DNA of 64,000 nucleotides, taken from assembly GCF_022701195.1 (NCBI RefSeq), contig NZ_CP078089.1:2480001-2544000 (forward strand). The letters are read 5' to 3'. The notes under the pieces are model-generated. The model saw only the letters and a list, made by a program, of their open reading frames with translations, did no database searches and had not been told where the DNA came from. Both the position numbers and the translations under genes were made by a program. Of this stretch, positions 60,945-64,000 are shown one piece after another. The stretch comes from Allobaculum mucilyticum. GTDB lineage: Bacteria; Bacillota_I; Bacilli_A; Erysipelotrichales; Erysipelotrichaceae. How positions within the stretch are numbered: the first letter of the stretch is position 1; every line of letters begins with the position of its first letter.

Positions 60945-64000
<3,056 letters not shown>

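Overview
The window is about 64 kb of chromosome from a low-to-mid GC Firmicute. The 16S/23S sequence, the T-box in front of pheST, the Bacillus-like order of housekeeping genes and the FIVAR/DUF5648-type surface enzymes all fit a gut Erysipelotrichaceae-like anaerobe. Genus is not determined. Most of the left two thirds is core genome; the right third is accessory.

Layout. 1-8.7 kb: the end of a YfhO-like membrane protein with a long acidic tail, an aldo/keto reductase, purA, a TrmH-type methyltransferase and T-box-controlled pheST. 8.7-14.3 kb: one rRNA operon (16S-23S-5S, no spacer tRNA) behind three tandem promoters. 14.7-18.2 kb: an orphan ABC permease, a glycosyltransferase and ffh. 18.4-22.1 kb: YdcF, MATE and a PBECR4-like protein, which split the usual ffh-rpsP neighbourhood. 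22.2-35.5 kb: rpsP-khpA, rimM-trmD, an M15 peptidase, rplS, lepB-rbgA-rnhB, topA-trmFO-xerC and rpsB-tsf, each group closed by a terminator.

35.6-38.1 kb is an ISL3-type insertion sequence with a very long G7/C7 hairpin at its left end. 38.2-40.7 kb holds hcp and a divergent Crp/Fnr regulator around a perfect 9-4-9 palindrome. 40.7-48 kb carries an AAA15-type ATPase with a damaged start and altered Walker B, a GtrA protein, a 2-hydroxyacid dehydrogenase, a gntR-ABC operon whose promoter lies inside seven in-phase 10-bp repeats, and a cation/proton antiporter. 48.3-50.7 kb contains three tandem membrane proteins with Gly/Tyr/Ser/Gln/Asn-rich prion-like N-terminal domains; the middle one is frameshifted in a T7 run. 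51.2-56.5 kb encodes a 1765-residue secreted protein joining a GH123/DUF4091-like domain to a sialidase-fold BNR domain. 56.8-58.2 kb is marR-degV. 58.5-60.9 kb has a Fic gene split by an in-frame TAA, with two operator-like palindromes upstream, and an internally deleted IS with both terminal repeats. From 61.3 kb to the edge runs a secreted GH63 glucosidase-like protein, cut by the window end.

Together the right side looks like a host-glycan-facing accessory region. Both large secreted enzymes have cre-like (CcpA-type) sites upstream. Several genes (ATPase, middle prion-like paralogue, Fic, IS transposase) show recent single-step damage. All functional calls are from reading the sequence; no database search was run.
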